Shown here: piece by piece, positions 29,876 through 37,904 of the stretch | How the letters are laid out: each line of letters begins with the position of its first letter | Numbering within the stretch: position 1 is the first letter of the stretch | Position numbers and translations under genes: made by a program | Source of the DNA: Gammaproteobacteria bacterium | Lineage (GTDB): Bacteria > Pseudomonadota > Gammaproteobacteria > Eutrophobiales > Eutrophobiaceae | NCBI GenBank assembly: GCA_947480335.1 | Contig: CANKCB010000009.1 | Location: forward strand, 41,313-105,312 | DNA length: 64,000 nucleotides | Reading direction: 5' to 3' | Notes under the pieces: generated by a model | Told to the model about the DNA's origin: nothing | Database searches by the model: none | The model's input: only the letters and a program-made list of their open reading frames with translations

Positions 29876-30829
29876 ATGTCTCTAAATAATGTAATGCTAT
29901 TCACGGGCAATGCCAATCCACAACTGGCATCTGACATTGCTAACCGGCTGAATTTGCCGATGGGTAAAATCTCCGTGGACACATTCAGTGACGGAGAAAT
30001 ATTTGTCGAAATTGAGGAAAACGTCCGTGGCCGGGATATTTTCGTAATCCAGTCCCTGTGTTCACCGACCAATAATAATCTGATGGAACTGCTGATTATC
30101 ACCGATGCGATGAAGCGTGCTTCCAGCGCCAGAGTGACAGCAGTCATTCCGTATATGGGCTATGCCAGACAGGACCGGCGTTCGCGTTCGGCCCGAGTAC
30201 CCATCACGGCAAAAGTAGTTGCCAATATGATCGGTGCCGCCGGTGTTGACCGCGTGTTGACCGTGGATTTGCATGCAGATCAAATCCAGGGTTTCTTTGA
30301 TATGCCGCTTGATAATGTGTATGCCTCGCCGGTATTGCTTGGCGATATCTGGAAGCACCGTTACCCGAACCAGATGGTGGTTTCCCCGGACGTGGGTGGT
30401 GTGGTTCGTGCCCGTGCGATTGCCAAGCGTCTCGAAGATGCGGATCTGGCCATCATTGATAAACGTCGCCCGAACCCGAATGTGTCAGAAATCATGAATA
30501 TCATCGGCGATGTTGAGGGTCGTTCCTGTATTATCGTCGACGATTTGGTCGATACGGCGGGTACATTGTGTAATGCTGCTGGCGCATTAAAACAGCGCGG
30601 CGCCATTAAGGTGGTGGCTTACTGTACCCATGCAGTTTTGTCCGGCAAGGCAATTAGCAACATTGAAAAATCCAGTCTCGACCAACTGGTGGTGACCGAC
30701 ACCATTCCGCTCAAGCCCGAGGCGCTGGCCTGTACCCGGATACGACAACTCAGTGTGGCCGGTATGCTGGCAGAAAGTGTCAGACGTATCTCAGGCGGAG
30801 AGTCTCTCAGCTCAATGTTTATCGATTAA
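29876..30829 (+). CDS. prs: Ribose-phosphate pyrophosphokinase
   Basis: Makes PRPP for purine, pyrimidine, His and Trp synthesis, four of which have genes in this window. Class I motifs: [16 protein letters not shown], the catalytic flexible loop region [15 protein letters not shown], and the PRPP-binding DDLVDTAGT. 317 residues is standard. Confidence 0.98.
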   Translation: MSLNNVMLFTGNANPQLASDIANRLNLPMGKISVDTFSDGEIFVEIEENVRGRDIFVIQSLCSPTNNNLMELLIITDAMKRASSARVTAVIPYMGYARQDRRSRSARVPITAKVVANMIGAAGVDRVLTVDLHADQIQGFFDMPLDNVYASPVLLGDIWKHRYPNQMVVSPDVGGVVRARAIAKRLEDADLAIIDKRRPNPNVSEIMNIIGDVEGRSCIIVDDLVDTAGTLCNAAGALKQRGAIKVVAYCTHAVLSGKAISNIEKSSLDQLVVTDTIPLKPEALACTRIRQLSVAGMLAESVRRISGGESLSSMFID

Positions 30830-30929
30830 ACTGGGAAAATCAGTCATTTCCAGAGCGAATCCGGCCCTAAACCCCAGGTTTTGGAAGACAAATCCAGTAA
30901 AAAGCCTGCGCACTTTGCCCAAATAGCCT

Positions 30930-30935
30930 TATAAT
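30930..30935 (+). promoter_or_regulatory. Probable -10 element of the rplY promoter
   Basis: TATAAT lies about 72 bp before the rplY start, in the prs-rplY gap. The -35 region at the right distance is weak. Confidence 0.4.
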
Positions 30936-31006
30936 CCCGCTCCCCGCTCCTGGCTGGTCGCAAGCCGGGGGTAAATTCAACATTAACTGTCTTGAGGAGT
31001 AGTACC

Positions 31007-31669
31007 ATGCAAAATTTCGAACTGAATGCTGAACCGCGTTCGAACGTAGGGAAAGGTGCGAGCCGCCGCTTACGTCGTACTGGTAAGGTACCTGGTGTGG
31101 TGTATGGCACCGAAAAAGAACCCGTATCAATTCAGATGGACCATGACGATCTGGTACATCATCTGGAGAACGAGGCATTTTATTCTCACATTCTGACCCT
31201 GAAGCTGGGCACCGAAGTGCAGGAAGTTGTACTCAGGGATCTGCAACGTCATCCATACAAGCCAAAATTGATGCACATCGATCTACAGCGTATTAGCGCC
31301 AGTGAAAAGATCACCATGCGCGTACCGATCCATATTATTAATGCCTCAATCTGCCCGGGCGTGAAGGACGAGAAGGGTATCGTCAACAGCCTGATGTCGC
31401 AGCTGGAAGTAATCTGTTTGCCGAGAAATCTGCCGGAATACATCGAAATCGATATTGCCGCACTGCATGTTGGTCAATCGTTCCATCTGTCAGACGTGAA
31501 GCTGCCTGAAGGCGTTGAACTGGAACTGCTGGTTTCAGGTGGCGATGCCGATCAGGCTATCTGTTCAGTACAACCTCCACAGGCTGAAGAAGTTGAGAAA
31601 CCTGCACAAGCTGCTGTTGCCGCTACGGCAACCGCTCCTGCAGCTGACTCGGGCAAGACCGGCGGATAA
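31007..31669 (+). CDS. rplY: Large-subunit ribosomal protein L25 (Ctc type)
   Basis: 5S rRNA-binding protein with the C-terminal CTC domain. The ATG at 31007 has the RBS GAGGAG 9 bp upstream and gives the family start NFELNAEPRSNVGKGASRRLR. 220 residues with an Ala/Pro-rich tail is usual for the two-domain form. Confidence 0.96.
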   Translation: MQNFELNAEPRSNVGKGASRRLRRTGKVPGVVYGTEKEPVSIQMDHDDLVHHLENEAFYSHILTLKLGTEVQEVVLRDLQRHPYKPKLMHIDLQRISASEKITMRVPIHIINASICPGVKDEKGIVNSLMSQLEVICLPRNLPEYIEIDIAALHVGQSFHLSDVKLPEGVELELLVSGGDADQAICSVQPPQAEEVEKPAQAAVAATATAPAADSGKTGG

Positions 31670-31690
31670 TTACGTCCTGAACGGATTACT

Positions 31691-32308
31691 GTGCCAGCAT
31701 CATTAAAATTGATCGTTGGTCTCGGTAATCCCGGACCGGAATACTCAGAAACCCGGCATAATGCCGGGTTCTGGTTTCTGGATCGGCTGGCAGCAGACCA
31801 TCATGCGGCTTTTGCCTTTGACCGCAAGTTCCACGGAGAGATAGCGCGTCTGGTCACAGACAACGTGGATTGCCGATTGTTGAAACCTTCCACCTTCATG
31901 AATAACAGTGGCAGAGCTGTACAGGCAGCCAGTGATTATTATGGCGTGAGTCCGGAACAGATACTGGTCGTACACGATGAGATTGACCTGGAAAATGCCG
32001 TGATCCGATTGAAGCAGGGTGGCGGTCATGGTGGACACAATGGGTTGCGTGACATCATTGAACAAACCGGACAGAAGGACTTCCTGAGACTGCGCATAGG
32101 CGTTGGTCATCCCGGACATAGCAGCAAGGTACATGGTTATGTGCTGTCCAGACCGAGTTCAGAGCAAAGACGCCAACTGGACCAGTCGATCGACGATGCG
32201 CTGTCAGTGATGCCACTGTTATACAAAGTTGAGCAGAACAAGGCCATGTCCACATTACACACGGTGAAAAAATCATCATCCGATTCAAAACAGCAGGAGT
32301 CAGAATGA
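31691..32308 (+). CDS. pth: Peptidyl-tRNA hydrolase
   Basis: Releases tRNA from drop-off peptidyl-tRNA. GTG start. Motifs: [20 protein letters not shown] (catalytic His), MNNSGRAV, and [12 protein letters not shown]. 205 residues includes a Ser/Lys-rich tail slightly longer than E. coli's. It lies 21 bp after rplY. Confidence 0.97.
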   Translation: MPASLKLIVGLGNPGPEYSETRHNAGFWFLDRLAADHHAAFAFDRKFHGEIARLVTDNVDCRLLKPSTFMNNSGRAVQAASDYYGVSPEQILVVHDEIDLENAVIRLKQGGGHGGHNGLRDIIEQTGQKDFLRLRIGVGHPGHSSKVHGYVLSRPSSEQRRQLDQSIDDALSVMPLLYKVEQNKAMSTLHTVKKSSSDSKQQESE

Positions 32309-32354
32309 ATTCAGTAACAGGGATCTGCACCGGGTTGCAGAAAGCGGTGTAGCC

Positions 32355-33446
32355 ATGGGATTTAAATGTGGAATTGTCGGGCTGCCGAATGTGGGTAAAT
32401 CAACCCTGTTTAATGCGCTAACCAATTCAGCCATCAGTGCTGAAAACTATCCTTTTTGTACGATTGATCCAAATGTAGGGATCGTGCCGGTTCCGGATAC
32501 CCGGTTGCATAAATTGCAGGACATCATCAAATCGAAACAGATTGTTCCGGCGCATATGGAGTTTGTCGATATCGCCGGTCTGGTCGAAGGTGCCTCCAAA
32601 GGAGAGGGGTTGGGTAACAAGTTTCTTTCCCATATACGTGAAACCAATGCGATTGCACAGGTCGTCCGTTGCTTTGATGATGACAATATCATCCACGTGG
32701 CAGGCAAGGTGGATCCGCTGTCGGATATCGATGTAATCAATACTGAACTGTGTCTGGCGGATCAGGAAGCAATCGACAAGGCTTTGCAAAAGGCGCAGAA
32801 AGCCGGTCGCAGTGGCGACAAGATCGCATTAAAGCTGCAGGCCTTGCTGGAAAGGGTGTACGCACATGTTGATCAGGGCAATCCAGTTCGCTCGTTGTCA
32901 CTGAATGATGAAGAAAAATTACATATCCAGGACATGCAGCTACTGACCTCAAAACCGATGTTGTATATCGCCAATGTCGAGGAAGCTGGTATTGAATCGA
33001 ACAAATGGATCATCAAATTGAACGAACTGGCGCAACGGGAAGGTTCCAGTGTGATTCCGGTGTGTGCAGCGATCGAAGCCGAAATTGCGCAGCTGGAAGA
33101 AAGTGAAAAGAAAGAGTTCCTCGAAGGACTGGGTCTGGCAGAGCCGGGGTTAAACCGGATTATCCGTGCCGGCTTTAAACTGTTGGGTTTGCAAACCTAT
33201 TTTACTGCGGGACCGAAGGAGCTGCGCGCCTGGACCATCAAGGTTGGTGACACCGCGCCTCAAGCCGCGGGCAAAATCCATACCGACTTTGAGCACGGAT
33301 TCATCCGCGCCGAAGTGATTGCCTATGAGGACTATATTGGCTTTAATGGTGAAGCGGGTGCGAAGGAAGCGGGTAAATGGCGACTGGAAGGTAAGGAATA
33401 TGTGGTACACGATGGTGATGTCATGCTGTTCCGGTTTAATGTGTGA
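32355..33446 (+). CDS. ychF: Ribosome-binding ATPase YchF
   Basis: Obg-family P-loop protein that prefers ATP. G1 [10 protein letters not shown]3 DIAGL, and the C-terminal TGS domain ending with [12 protein letters not shown]. 363 residues is exact for the family. Last gene of the prs-rplY-pth-ychF run, closed by the inverted-repeat element downstream. Confidence 0.98.
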   Translation: MGFKCGIVGLPNVGKSTLFNALTNSAISAENYPFCTIDPNVGIVPVPDTRLHKLQDIIKSKQIVPAHMEFVDIAGLVEGASKGEGLGNKFLSHIRETNAIAQVVRCFDDDNIIHVAGKVDPLSDIDVINTELCLADQEAIDKALQKAQKAGRSGDKIALKLQALLERVYAHVDQGNPVRSLSLNDEEKLHIQDMQLLTSKPMLYIANVEEAGIESNKWIIKLNELAQREGSSVIPVCAAIEAEIAQLEESEKKEFLEGLGLAEPGLNRIIRAGFKLLGLQTYFTAGPKELRAWTIKVGDTAPQAAGKIHTDFEHGFIRAEVIAYEDYIGFNGEAGAKEAGKWRLEGKEYVVHDGDVMLFRFNV

Positions 33447-33456
33447 TTAATAATTA

Positions 33457-33604
33457 GCCACAGAGATCACAAGTAAATAGTGAATATCATTTGCGGGGTA
33501 GGCGCAGATCATGTCATTTTCCCCGGAAATCCTGATTTTGCATGTTCTTATATTTTAATAATTATTGAATCAGTTTTATTGCCAATCTCCGTGTTCTCTG
33601 TGGC
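33457..33604. repeat. Intergenic element bounded by 14-bp inverted repeats
   Basis: GCCACAGAGATCAC (33457-33470) and GTGTTCTCTGTGGC (33591-33604) are inverted copies with one mismatch, bounding 148 bp of non-coding AT-rich DNA. CACAGAG-type ends of this kind occur between genes in many bacterial genomes. It may be a MITE-like relic; no flanking target duplication is evident. Confidence 0.55.
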
Positions 33605-33622
33605 CAAATTAAATTAGTAATT

Positions 33623-34267
33623 ATGAAATTGCTGAAACTACGCCAGGAAATAATCCGCACCGTCTGCTCATTCGGTCCGGCGGGATTGAGTATTGGAACG
33701 TCCGGTAATGTCAGCGTCAGGACGCAGGACGGATTTTTAATCACCCCGACCGGGGTCGCCTACGCAGAATTAAAACCAGCCTCCATCATCGAGCTGGATC
33801 TATCCGGCAAACGAATAACCGGCAAATTATTGCCTTCTTCTGAATGGCGTATCCATGCGTATCTGTACCGTAAACGTCCGGAAGTGAAAGCGATTGTGCA
33901 TGTGCATTCAACCTATGCCACGACCGTTTCCTGTATCCGACAAACCATCCCGGCAATTCATTATCATATATCCCTGCTTGGGGGCGACTCAGTCCGTTGT
34001 GCTGACTACGCTACCTTTGGTACCCGTCATCTATCTGTCAACGCTGTGCATGCGCTGGAGGGTCACTATGCTTGTCTGCTGGCCAACCATGGTCAGCTGG
34101 CGCTGGGGGATGATCTGACGACTGCACTAAAGCGGGCAATCGAAGTGGAGCAACTGGCCAGGCTGTATTGCATTGCCAGTGCAGTCGGCAAACCGGTCGT
34201 GCTCGATCAGGATGAAGTCAAAATCAATCTGGAGAAATTTCGGCATTACGGCAAGCAGGAGACCTAG
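33623..34267 (+). CDS. Class II aldolase/adducin-family protein
   Basis: 214 residues resembling L-fuculose-phosphate aldolase and ribulose-5-phosphate 4-epimerase. Substrate-phosphate site SGNVSVR, metal-binding HVHSTYAT (about 92-99), and a third His in LANHGQLALG. Zn-dependent cleavage of a phosphorylated sugar or methylthioribulose phosphate is likely; the true substrate is not readable. It overlaps the next gene by 1 bp (TAGTG). Confidence 0.88.
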   Translation: MKLLKLRQEIIRTVCSFGPAGLSIGTSGNVSVRTQDGFLITPTGVAYAELKPASIIELDLSGKRITGKLLPSSEWRIHAYLYRKRPEVKAIVHVHSTYATTVSCIRQTIPAIHYHISLLGGDSVRCADYATFGTRHLSVNAVHALEGHYACLLANHGQLALGDDLTTALKRAIEVEQLARLYCIASAVGKPVVLDQDEVKINLEKFRHYGKQET

Positions 34268-35019
34268 TGGAACTCTGGCAAGGCCTGTTGATTTTTGTGC
34301 TCGGGATCATGTCCGGGTTTCTCAACGTGATGGCCGGTGGTGGCTCCTTGCTGACAGTGCCGGTAATGGTATTTATGGGTATTCCTGGGCCTGTCGCCAA
34401 TGGCACCAACCGGATTGGTATCCTCACGCAAAATATCGCCGCCGTGATCACCTTTTTCCGAAAGGGCTTTTCAGACTTTAAACTCAGCATGTCCCTGTCG
34501 GTGATGACCATCCCCGGTTCGATCGCTGGTGCGTATCTCGGCAGTCAACTTGAAGGGATCTGGTTTAATCGCATACTGGCGATCATCGTGCTTGGTGTGA
34601 TGGTAATCATGGCCTTTGACAGGGGTAACAGCGATGTCGCTACAGGCCAGCCCGTTTCACGCGGACGAATGCTGGCCGGGCATTTGCTCATGATTGGTGT
34701 TGGCTTCTACGGTGGCTTCATACAGGTCGGTGTGGGCTTTCTGGTCATGCCAGTGTTAAACCGGGTGCTCGGAATCGATATGGTACGTACCAATATGCAC
34801 AAGGTTTTTATTGCCGGCGTTTATACTATTGTGGCGCTGATTGTATTTGCCACTCAAATCCAGATACTTTGGGTGCTTGGTACCTTCCTCGGATTGGGTA
34901 ATGCCATCGGTGGCTGGCTCGGTACCCATTTAACTATCTCAAAAGGAGAGAAGTTCATCAGGCTGGTACTCAATCTGGTACTTGTCGTGTTTGTGATCAA
35001 GTTGTTATTCTTTACTTAA
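34267..35019 (+). CDS. TauE/SafE-family membrane transporter
   Basis: 250 residues, about seven or eight hydrophobic helices in two homologous halves. The family motifs NVMAGGGSLLTVPVM (about 20-34) and the second-half GGFIQVGVGFLVMP are visible. GTG start coupled to the aldolase-like gene. Family members export sulfite, sulfoacetate or other organosulfur anions; the substrate here is not determinable. Confidence 0.87.
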   Translation: MELWQGLLIFVLGIMSGFLNVMAGGGSLLTVPVMVFMGIPGPVANGTNRIGILTQNIAAVITFFRKGFSDFKLSMSLSVMTIPGSIAGAYLGSQLEGIWFNRILAIIVLGVMVIMAFDRGNSDVATGQPVSRGRMLAGHLLMIGVGFYGGFIQVGVGFLVMPVLNRVLGIDMVRTNMHKVFIAGVYTIVALIVFATQIQILWVLGTFLGLGNAIGGWLGTHLTISKGEKFIRLVLNLVLVVFVIKLLFFT

Positions 35020-35078
35020 GAACCAGTGGAAGATGGGGGCATTACCGAGTTGCTTGAAACGGTCAATAGAATAATAGA

Positions 35079-35480
35079 GTGATAAAACCATCCGAATTGT
35101 CCTGCTGGAAATGCAGTGCGTCACTAGCAGACGTATTACTGCCCTTGTCCAGACTGGCCAAATGCAAATCCTGTAATGCCGATCTGCATGTATGCCGTAT
35201 GTGTCAATTTTATGATACGACCGTCAGCAATGCCTGCACCGAGCCGGTTGCCGAGAAAGTCACAGACAAGCAGCGCAAGAACTTCTGTGGTTACTTTCAG
35301 CCCGATGTTGACGCCGGTAACAGGGTAAAAGCCACAGCGGATGTCGCAGCACTAAGCCAGTTGGACGCGCTTTTTGGTCTAAGTGGCTCAAGCAAAGATT
35401 CCAGTCCGGTTCTCACAGCTGAAGAATTAGCCAGACGTAAACTGGATGAGCTATTTGGTTTGAAGCCAGACGACAAGTAA
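35079..35480 (+). CDS. Cysteine-rich small protein, probable zinc ribbon
   Basis: 133 residues. The first 65 hold about nine Cys, including CWKC, CKSC, CRMC and an NFCGYF motif, arranged as paired knuckles. The C-terminal half is polar, with a repeated short motif LDALFGL / LDELFGL (about 87 and 124). No signal peptide. I do not recognise a function; the repeat could be a docking peptide. Clean upstream spacing after the TauE-like gene (59 bp) suggests a real, possibly co-transcribed gene. Confidence 0.75.
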   Translation: MIKPSELSCWKCSASLADVLLPLSRLAKCKSCNADLHVCRMCQFYDTTVSNACTEPVAEKVTDKQRKNFCGYFQPDVDAGNRVKATADVAALSQLDALFGLSGSSKDSSPVLTAEELARRKLDELFGLKPDDK

Positions 35481-35704
35481 CCCCATCTGTATTCACCAGT
35501 CCACCCAAAGAGCTGAAGGGGAAGATAAATAATCCCCCGGTGTTTATTCGTTAAAATTTCGTAAAGAATTTTCCAGCATTGCCGTACTGGCGAATGCCAG
35601 CATCCATCTTTCCGCAAAATAATGCCCAAATGAATGCCAGCGATGCATTTAAGTCATGACACGTTGAATAACTAAGGAAATGAAGTGGTCGGTCAGAAAA
35701 TAGA

Positions 35705-35744
35705 AAAGCCCCGGTAGCGGGAGGGGGGTGCTACACGGGGCTTT
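35705..35744 (-). terminator. Strong hairpin, likely terminator
   Basis: AAAGCCCCG-GTAGC pairs with GCTAC-A-CGGGGCTTT (14 bp, one bulge) around an 11-nt G-rich loop. Read on the minus strand it is followed by a T-rich tract (CTTTTCTATTTTC), so it probably ends transcription from the cassette side; the plus-strand tail is not T-rich. Confidence 0.7.
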
Positions 35745-35955
35745 GTAAAAAGGGGTTTAAAGCCCTTTAACGCTGTGAACAATAGCACCTCTCCCGGTAG
35801 CTATAAATAGAGTTGGAATAGAATCAGTGTTTACTATGGGTAGTTAAATATCACGCCTTCGTTCAAAGCTGTAAAAAAGCATGAACCGGTTCACACTATC
35901 AAAAGACTTGTAATTAAACTTTCACAATTCGTTTCATTTCACTCACGACCGTCCT

Positions 35956-35962
35956 GTTAGGC
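35956..35962 (-). other. Integron-type core site at the end of the VOC cassette
   Basis: On the minus strand GCCTAAC occurs 20 bp after the VOC stop, where the left (R'') box of an attC belongs. A matching GTTAGGC is not found downstream; only a weak partner AGGCGT near 35868 could close a long hairpin. The site looks truncated or decayed. Confidence 0.45.
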
Positions 35963-35981
35963 GTTCGTTGTTTTCCACTTA

Positions 35982-36416
35982 TCATTTTCCATTATATTTT
36001 GGGTCAAAATCCACTATCCATTCTATACCGTATTTGTCCCTGAACATTCCAAAATAGGAACCCCAGGGAATATGGCCAAGAGGAAATTCAATTTGCCCAC
36101 CTGCTGAAAGTCCGTTGAACAATTTGTCAGCTTCTTCCTTACTTTCTGCACTGATTGAAATTTTACTTCTGTTTTCATTTTCATTTGTTCGTCCCATACT
36201 TTCCGGAACATCATTGGCCATTAAAACGTTTTTACCTATAGGCAAAGCAATGTGCATTATTTTATTGACTTCTTTTTCAGCGACTAGAAATTCAGGGTTA
36301 GCGAGGTCTTTGAAACGCATAATTTTTGCGAACTCCCCGCCAAATACGGATTTGTAAAAATTGAATGCTTCTTCGGCATTGCCGCTGAAGTTTATGTGGG
36401 GATTGATAAGTGCCAT
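35982..36416 (-). CDS. VOC-superfamily (PhnB-like) protein in a gene cassette
   Basis: 144 residues of the glyoxalase/PhnB fold: INPHINFSGNAEEAFNFYKSVFGG at the start (only the pattern matters) and GSYFGMFRDKYGIEWIVDFD at the end. Metal ligands typical of true glyoxalases are not all evident. Clearly richer in A+T than the neighbours. Flanked by integron-type core sites on both sides, so it is most simply a captured cassette. Substrate unknown. Confidence 0.85.
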   Translation of the reverse strand: MALINPHINFSGNAEEAFNFYKSVFGGEFAKIMRFKDLANPEFLVAEKEVNKIMHIALPIGKNVLMANDVPESMGRTNENENRSKISISAESKEEADKLFNGLSAGGQIEFPLGHIPWGSYFGMFRDKYGIEWIVDFDPKYNGK

Positions 36417-36485
36417 GTTTTACCTCTTGGACTGTTTATTCACTTGAATCGAATTTCTGGGTGCAGGGTGTCGCAATATAACATT

Positions 36486-36548
36486 GCCTAACGATCAAAC
36501 TTAGTGGGTCGCCGCTTTTTGGCCGTCCACTGCAGTGTATTGTTAGCA
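36486..36548 (-). other. attC recombination site (63 bp)
   Basis: On the minus strand it begins GCTAAC, 4 bp after the GNAT stop, and ends GTTAGGC. Between these the two arms pair imperfectly: ACACTGCAGTGG against CCACTAAGTTTG, then CGGCC against GGCGA, around a short AAAAAG-type loop. Terminal R boxes, internal L-like boxes and unpaired bases in one arm are the features of integron attC sites. Size is within the classic ~60 bp class. Confidence 0.75.
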
Positions 36549-36551
36549 GAC

Positions 36552-36992
36552 TTATAGTTCATGGGACATATAAATCATTCTGTTACTTGTTATAAATCCT
36601 CGGTTTGAATAAAACTTTTCTACTTGGGTATCCCTCGCAGTAAGGAGAGTGGCTTTAAAGTAGCCATTCTGCTTTAAATGAAACTCCAATTGCATTACTA
36701 ATTCTGACCCAATGCCATTGCCTTGATATTTTGGATTAACAAATAATTCCACTATCTCAAATTCTTTCCAGCTTTTAAAAGTGAGGGAGCGACCAAGTAC
36801 TGATGCAATTGGTTTGTCAGAATCTTCGTGCAATAAACCATAGAACCCTGGAGAGTTATATATTCCGGTTAATCTGTCTTTCGCCCATTCAGTTTGCCAC
36901 TCTTCGTCCCAAGGCGGCTCATTGAATACAGAAACATAGAGATTTGATATTGGGGCGATATCCTGTTCTACAATCTCTCTAATGTGTGTCAT
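36552..36992 (-). CDS. GNAT-family N-acetyltransferase in a gene cassette
   Basis: 146 residues with the GNAT core: VELFVNPKYQGNGIGSELV holds the acetyl-CoA pyrophosphate loop (Q/R-x-x-G-x-G/A; here YQGNGIG), followed by LLTARDTQVEKFYSNRGF. AT-rich. Its ATG is 5 bp after the core site GTTAGC (36998-37003), and the attC starts 4 bp after its stop, the tight packing seen in integron cassettes. Acceptor unknown. Confidence 0.87.
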   Translation of the reverse strand: MTHIREIVEQDIAPISNLYVSVFNEPPWDEEWQTEWAKDRLTGIYNSPGFYGLLHEDSDKPIASVLGRSLTFKSWKEFEIVELFVNPKYQGNGIGSELVMQLEFHLKQNGYFKATLLTARDTQVEKFYSNRGFITSNRMIYMSHEL

Positions 36993-36997
36993 TATCT

Positions 36998-37128
36998 GCT
37001 AACACGTTACTCAAGGGAAAAGTGAAGAGATAATATTATATAGACGGCAATGCGAGACATAAGAGCCCCCCCCTTATTGATCATTGACCTGAGTAAAGAT
37101 AACCAACTTACAGAGCAATATCCAGCTT
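36998..37128 (-). other. attI-like repeat, copy 1
   Basis: A ~131-bp sequence ending, on the minus strand, in GAGTAACGTGTTAGCAG directly before the GNAT cassette. It is shared with 58857-58988: a 39-bp block is identical (37026-37064) and most of the rest matches with scattered changes. Position before the first cassette, a L-like box (AGTAAC) next to the core GTTAGC, and an internal small ORF resemble an integron attI. No integrase gene adjoins it. Confidence 0.55.
37007..37060 (-). CDS. Possible 17-codon leader-type ORF in the attI-like repeat
   Basis: ATG with a G-rich tract beginning AAGGGGG as a possible Shine-Dalgarno about 7-8 bp upstream; it encodes MSRIAVYIILSLHFSLE and stops 3 bp before the core site. 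The first 12 residues are identical in the second repeat copy, but the DNA is identical too, so coding is unproven. ORF-11 of class 1 integrons, inside attI1, is the obvious analogy. Confidence 0.3.
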   Translation of the reverse strand: MSRIAVYIILSLHFSLE

Positions 37129-37150
37129 TCTCGTTTTCCTCATTCTCAAG

Positions 37151-37185
37151 TTAAATAAGGCGTTTTTTGGCCAACGCCTTATTTA
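37151..37185. terminator. Intrinsic terminator at the end of the amidoligase operon
   Basis: TTAAATAAGGCGTT pairs with AACGCCTTATTTAA around an 8-nt loop. The 3' part of the hairpin overlaps the stop codon of the amidohydrolase gene (37179-37181). T-rich flanks on both sides allow bidirectional action. Confidence 0.8.
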
Positions 37186-37904
37186 ATTGCTTGTTGAACC
37201 GTGTTCCGCAATGCATTCGTCAGTATCGTTCCGATTATTTTATTATTGCTGATCAGCCATTTCTGGTTGATTTCAATCTCAATGCCAAGATAACGCTTTG
37301 CGGGTAATTGCTTACGTAGCCAGGTAGTCAGGCCGTCAGCACTACCGCGATAGGGGTAGTTTAGCCGGATAATATACTTTGAGCCTTGTTGCAGTTGGGT
37401 CTGTAATGATAGACAAAACGATTTTTCCCGAGTTCGGTTTGGGTCATAGAGCAACCCAACGTCAGCGATTCTGGCCTGTCCTGCCAGCACAGGTGTAAAT
37501 GTATGGATTGACAGGTGCAGCACGGTATTACCTTGCGCAATCGTATCCTTGATTTGCTGCTGCATAATCTGCCGGTAAGGATAATAGTAGTCACGCAGGA
37601 TCTGCTCTCGTTCGAGTTGGTTGCACGCCTGCGTGTATTCTGAAAACAGTTTACGGTGATGAGTGGAGCGGTTCAGATCAACCAGCAAGCGGCTGATGTC
37701 TGAGTAGAGCAGCGGTGCGGGCAAACTATTGGCGAGCTGTCTGGCTATGGACAACGCACCGATATCGAGTCCTCGGTGTGTGTTCAGTATGGATGTGGCT
37801 TTATTGAAATAGCGCCGGTACGCGGCAGGTATCCGATTGCCGCCATGTTCACACGTCAGTATGAGCTGACTAGTCAATGCCTTCAAACAGCTGACCTTTT
37901 TCAA
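37179..37904 (-). CDS. N-formylglutamate amidohydrolase-family protein
   Basis: 241 residues; the family start is LILTCEHGGNRIPAAYRRYF with the zinc-binding His/Glu, then HRGLDIGA and HLSIHTFTP. No histidine-utilisation genes are nearby, so a HutG role is unlikely. It is last in the amidoligase operon, its start overlapping the GCS2-like gene by 35 bp. It probably hydrolyses an acyl- or formyl-glutamyl amide made by that pathway. Substrate is inference. Confidence 0.85.
   Translation of the reverse strand: MKKVSCLKALTSQLILTCEHGGNRIPAAYRRYFNKATSILNTHRGLDIGALSIARQLANSLPAPLLYSDISRLLVDLNRSTHHRKLFSEYTQACNQLEREQILRDYYYPYRQIMQQQIKDTIAQGNTVLHLSIHTFTPVLAGQARIADVGLLYDPNRTREKSFCLSLQTQLQQGSKYIIRLNYPYRGSADGLTTWLRKQLPAKRYLGIEIEINQKWLISNNKIIGTILTNALRNTVQQAIK

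Larger units (their letters stand above)
35481..35981. other. 501-bp intergenic region ending in integron-like sequence
   Basis: No credible gene. It holds the hairpin at 35705-35744 and, at the right end, the core site GTTAGGC (35956-35962) of the cassette array. It is AT-rich between about 35760 and 35950, unlike the flanking housekeeping DNA. Confidence 0.6.

Noticed and set aside
36998..37128. The repeated ~131-bp sequence as an insertion sequence
   Set aside because: No transposase-size ORF, no terminal inverted repeats and no target duplication at either copy.
37179..37904. N-formylglutamate amidohydrolase as hutG of histidine degradation
   Set aside because: No hutU, hutH, hutI or hutF in the window and the gene is coupled to amidoligases.
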